Shown here piece by piece: positions 61,434 to 64,000 of a stretch of DNA of 64,000 nt. The translations under genes were made by a program, and so were the position numbers. This DNA is from Mucilaginibacter sp. dw_454 (lineage in GTDB: Bacteria > Bacteroidota > Bacteroidia > Sphingobacteriales > Sphingobacteriaceae), in contig NZ_JAAVVB010000002.1 of NCBI RefSeq assembly GCF_018449775.1, forward strand, positions 1-64,000, read 5' to 3'. The first letter of the stretch is position 1, and each line of letters opens with the position of its first letter. The notes under the pieces are model-generated. The model worked only from the letters and a program-made list of their open reading frames with translations, did no database searches and was not told the origin of the DNA.

Positions 61434-61559
61434 TAATTGATTAGTAATTAAGGAGCATAGCTTAGGCTGATGCTCTTTAGTTATTAGGAACAAATAAATT
61501 AAAAAGATTAATGGGTCCGGGTTATTCGATAACTGAGTAATTCATTAAATCAATAATTA
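61434..61559. repeat. loose inverted repeat between rpsM and rpsK
   Basis: TAATTGATTAGTAATTA (61434-61450) and TAATTCATTAAATCAATAAT (61538 onward) are loosely complementary. Inside lies a separate hairpin GAGCAT / ATGCTC (61453-61475). Confidence 0.45.
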
Positions 61560-61568
61560 AAACATAAA

Positions 61569-61958
61569 ATGGCTAAAACTAAAAAAGTTACCAAAAAGCG
61601 TATTGTAGTTGTTGAACCAGTAGGCGAAGCACACATCAACGCAACTTTTAACAACATCATTATCACCCTAACCAACAAAAGTGGCCAGGCTATTTCATGG
61701 TCATCTGCTGGTAAAATGGGTTTTAAAGGTTCAAAAAAGAATACTCCTTACGCTGCAGGTCAAGCTGCCGGCGATTGTGGCAAAGTTGCTTACGATTTAG
61801 GTTTACGTAAAGTAGAGGTATTTGTAAAAGGCCCGGGTTCTGGTCGTGAGTCGGCTATCCGTACTTTGCAAACTACCGGTATTGAGGTAACAACCATTAA
61901 AGATATCACACCGCTTCCGCACAACGGATGTCGTCCTTCTAAAAGAAGAAGAGTTTAA
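61569..61958 (+). CDS. rpsK: 30S ribosomal protein S11
   Basis: A 129-residue protein: [60 protein letters not shown] and [15 protein letters not shown]. Platform protein near the mRNA exit. Confidence 0.97.
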   Translation: MAKTKKVTKKRIVVVEPVGEAHINATFNNIIITLTNKSGQAISWSSAGKMGFKGSKKNTPYAAGQAAGDCGKVAYDLGLRKVEVFVKGPGSGRESAIRTLQTTGIEVTTIKDITPLPHNGCRPSKRRRV

Positions 61959-62031
61959 TTTTAATTCACAGATTTTTTAAAGCTAAGATTCAGCAGCTAC
62001 AGGCTGCTTGATACTTTAAAACACACAAACA

Positions 62032-62640
62032 ATGGCAAGATATACAGGCCCAAAATCAAAAATTGCACGCCGTTTCCGCGAACCAATCTTCGGTCCGGAT
62101 AAAGCGTTAGACAGAAAAAACTACCCACCAGGACAGCATGGCGCTTCAAAAAGAAGAGGCAAGCAGTCTGAGTACGCGGTACAATTAATGGAGAAACAAA
62201 AAGTTAAATACACTTACGGTGTATTAGAGCGTCAGTTCGAGAACTTGTTTCACCGTGCTTCAGCTAAAGAAGGTATCACAGGCGAAAACTTATTGAAGTT
62301 TTTAGAGGCTCGTTTAGATAATGCTGTATACCGTTTAGGTATCGCTTCTACACGTTCTGCTGCCCGTCAATTAGTTGGTCACAAACATATCACTGTAAAC
62401 GGTGAAGTAGTAAACATTGCTTCTTACCAGGTTAAAGCTGGCGACGTTATTGCAGTACGCGAAAAATCAAAAACTTTGGAAGCTATCACTACTTCAGTAG
62501 CGGGCCACAGAGTTAATAAATATAGCTGGTTAGAATGGGATGCTGCTACCTTATCAGGTAAGTTCCTTAACTATCCAAATCGTGATGAGATTCCTGAAAA
62601 CATCAAGGAAAACCTGATCGTCGAGTTATACTCAAAATAA
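62032..62640 (+). CDS. rpsD: 30S ribosomal protein S4, zinc-less form
   Basis: A 202-residue protein: [40 protein letters not shown], the S4 domain near [20 protein letters not shown]. No zinc Cys cluster at the N-terminus. Precedes rpoA as usual; in E. coli it represses the alpha operon. A small GCAGC/GCTGC hairpin lies in the leader at about 61993-62009. Confidence 0.97.
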   Translation: MARYTGPKSKIARRFREPIFGPDKALDRKNYPPGQHGASKRRGKQSEYAVQLMEKQKVKYTYGVLERQFENLFHRASAKEGITGENLLKFLEARLDNAVYRLGIASTRSAARQLVGHKHITVNGEVVNIASYQVKAGDVIAVREKSKTLEAITTSVAGHRVNKYSWLEWDAATLSGKFLNYPNRDEIPENIKENLIVELYSK

Positions 62641-62737
62641 TAAAGACATTATTACACAAATATGGTTGGCAGTTGCTGTCAATCATTTTTGTGGTTTAAT
62701 TCAATCCAATTAAGTAAACAATAAATAAAGGATATAA

Positions 62738-63730
62738 ATGGCAATATTAGCATTTCAGAAACCAGATAAGGTTATCATGCAAAAGTCAACAGACTTTGAG
62801 GGCACTTTCGAATTCCGTCCGTTAGAGCCTGGCTTTGGTATAACCATTGGTAATGCGCTACGTCGTATATTACTTTCATCGCTTGAAGGTTATGCAATTA
62901 CATCTGTACGTTTCTCAGGTGTAAATCATGAGTTTTCAACTATAAAAGGAGTTGTTGAAGACGTTACCGAGATCATCTTGAACTTAAAACAAGTTAGGTT
63001 TAAAAAGACAGGTGAGTCTGGCGACAGCGAAAAAGTTTTCGTGATCATCAATGGTCAGGATGCTTTTAAAGCTGGTGATATCACTAAATTCTCAAATAAC
63101 TTTACAGTATTAAATCCTGATTTGGTTATCTGCAATATGGATTCGTCTGTAACGCTTGAGATTGAGTTCACCATTAATAAAGGTCGTGGTTATGTAGCCA
63201 GCGAAGAAAACAAGAACCCTGACGCTAACGTTGGTGTTATTGCTATCGACTCGATCTACACCCCGATTAAAAACGTAAAATACACTATTGAGAACTATCG
63301 TGTAGAGCAAAAAACCGATTACGAGAAATTGGTATTGGATATTGCTACTGACGGTTCAATCCATCCTGAAGACGCGCTGAAAGAAGCTGCTAAGATCCTG
63401 ATCCAGCACTTTATGTTATTTAGCGACGAGAACATGATGTTAGAAGCTCAGGCTAAAGAAGAAACTAAAGAAGTTGACGAGGAAATCCTGCATATGCGCA
63501 AGATCCTTAAAACTGAGTTGGTTGATCTTGACCTGTCTGTACGTGCGTTAAACTGCTTGAAAGCAGCTGATATCCGCAGCCTGGCTGATTTGGTATCGTA
63601 CGACGTAGCTGATATGTTAAAATTCAGAAACTTTGGTAAAAAGTCATTGACTGAGATCCAGGATCTGGTTAAATCAAAAGGTTTATCTTTCGGCATGAAC
63701 TTGTCGAAGTTTAAATTAGACGAAGAATAA
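62738..63730 (+). CDS. rpoA: RNA polymerase alpha subunit
   Basis: A 330-residue protein. The N-terminal domain (to about 230) includes [20 protein letters not shown] for dimerisation and beta/beta' contact. The C-terminal domain (about 255-325) has the two helix-hairpin-helix motifs ([36 protein letters not shown]) for DNA and activator contact. Full length. Confidence 0.98.
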   Translation: MAILAFQKPDKVIMQKSTDFEGTFEFRPLEPGFGITIGNALRRILLSSLEGYAITSVRFSGVNHEFSTIKGVVEDVTEIILNLKQVRFKKTGESGDSEKVFVIINGQDAFKAGDITKFSNNFTVLNPDLVICNMDSSVTLEIEFTINKGRGYVASEENKNPDANVGVIAIDSIYTPIKNVKYTIENYRVEQKTDYEKLVLDIATDGSIHPEDALKEAAKILIQHFMLFSDENMMLEAQAKEETKEVDEEILHMRKILKTELVDLDLSVRALNCLKAADIRSLADLVSYDVADMLKFRNFGKKSLTEIQDLVKSKGLSFGMNLSKFKLDEE

Positions 63731-63734
63731 TAAA

Positions 63735-63789
63735 CGAGAGTCAAGAATCAGGATACAAGATATCTTGATTCTTGGCTCTTAATTCTTGA
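63735..63789. repeat. palindromic word element (TCAAGAATCAGG type)
   Basis: The left arm CGAGAGTCAAGAATCAGG then ATACAAGA (63735-63760) pairs with TATCTTGATTCTTGGCTCTT then AATTCTTGA (63761-63789). It starts 4 bp after the rpoA stop. Same words as at 27109 and 38869. Confidence 0.8.
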
Positions 63790-63857
63790 ATATAATAAAA
63801 CGAGTATCATAGCGAGGCGATCTTGCTAACTCCAAACACAATTTTTAACGGAGTATT

Positions 63858-63903
63858 TGCATAATTCCGCGGGCTTGACTGAAAAGCCGCCCAACGGTAT
63901 GCA
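63858..63903 (+). promoter_or_regulatory. nested hairpin in the rplQ leader
   Basis: The outer arms TGCATA (63858-63863) and TATGCA (63898-63903) enclose an inner GGCTT (63872-63876) / AAGCC (63884-63888) stem. It lies about 20 nt upstream of the rplQ ATG. A candidate structured leader or regulatory site, not matched to a known motif. Confidence 0.35.
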
Positions 63904-63924
63904 CGTGCCACAAACAACAAAACA

Positions 63925-64000
63925 ATGAGACACGGTAAAAAACACAACCACTTAGGTCGTACCACCAGCCACCGCAAAGCAATGCTGAGCAACATGGCTA
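63925..64000 (+). CDS. rplQ: 50S ribosomal protein L17 (partial, runs off window)
   Basis: The first 25 residues only, [20 protein letters not shown] then LSNMA, matching the start of L17. It is the expected gene after rpoA. The rest lies beyond the window end. Confidence 0.95.
   Translation, partial: MRHGKKHNHLGRTTSHRKAMLSNMA

Overview
The window is bacterial, moderately AT-rich, and reads as a chromosomal segment of a Bacteroidota species, most likely in the Sphingobacteriaceae (a Mucilaginibacter or Pedobacter relative). I infer this from -7 boxes of the form TAnnTTTG, an IspG of the long two-domain form, a Gly/Arg-rich tail on ribosomal protein S3, TonB/MORN and GYF-RDD proteins, and a ribosomal operon order typical of the phylum. 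Species was not determined.

Layout. 0-11 kb: a decayed gene, then envelope genes (lipoprotein, RlmI-like methyltransferase, two tandem secreted paralogues, an MlaEF-type ABC pair, a protein with three TonB C-terminal domains, PspC and LiaF-like membrane proteins, a GYF-RDD protein). 11-16 kb: ispG and small hydrolases. 16-29 kb: a haem cluster, hemA then (after a 3.3 kb interruption rich in repeats) hemC-hemD fusion, hemB, hemL, a two-component system, a TPR protein, hemE and hemJ, covering most of the path from glutamyl-tRNA to coproporphyrinogen. 29-35 kb: an ECF sigma factor with an anti-sigma-like partner and outer-membrane barrel, an orphan ABC ATPase, and small envelope proteins. 35-39 kb: str operon rpsL-rpsG-fusA-rpsJ closed by a terminator. 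39-48.4 kb: accessory block with a toxin-antitoxin pair, DUF92 and acyltransferase membrane proteins, an EVE/PUA-like protein, a TYR1-like prephenate dehydrogenase, two rhomboid proteases and a thioesterase. 49-64 kb: rplC through rplQ, the S10-spc-alpha cluster with secY, map, infA and rpoA.

The most unusual content is non-coding. (1) Three W elements (20.5, 32.3, 44.1 kb) share a fixed layout: heptamers TG-nnn-CA repeated every 9-10 bp in two clusters, a 12-nt GAC-N6-GTC dyad exactly 8 nt from one cluster, and an outer heptamer at each end. The central triplet is ATC/GAT in two copies and AAA/TTT in the third. (2) At least ten hairpins built from tandem degenerate words sit 0-15 nt after stop codons, including inside the ribosomal operons. 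One of the same word family lies in frame inside ispG. (3) Four copies of a structured ~90-nt repeat resembling the Flavo-1 RNA motif occur, two of them forming the arms of a 384-bp palindrome at 48.5-48.8 kb. (4) The ribosomal cluster is split by about 10 kb between rpsJ and rplC, with a terminator on one side and a new promoter on the other.

There are no rRNA or tRNA genes, CRISPR arrays, transposases or prophage genes that I can recognise. All family assignments are from reading motifs; no database search was run.
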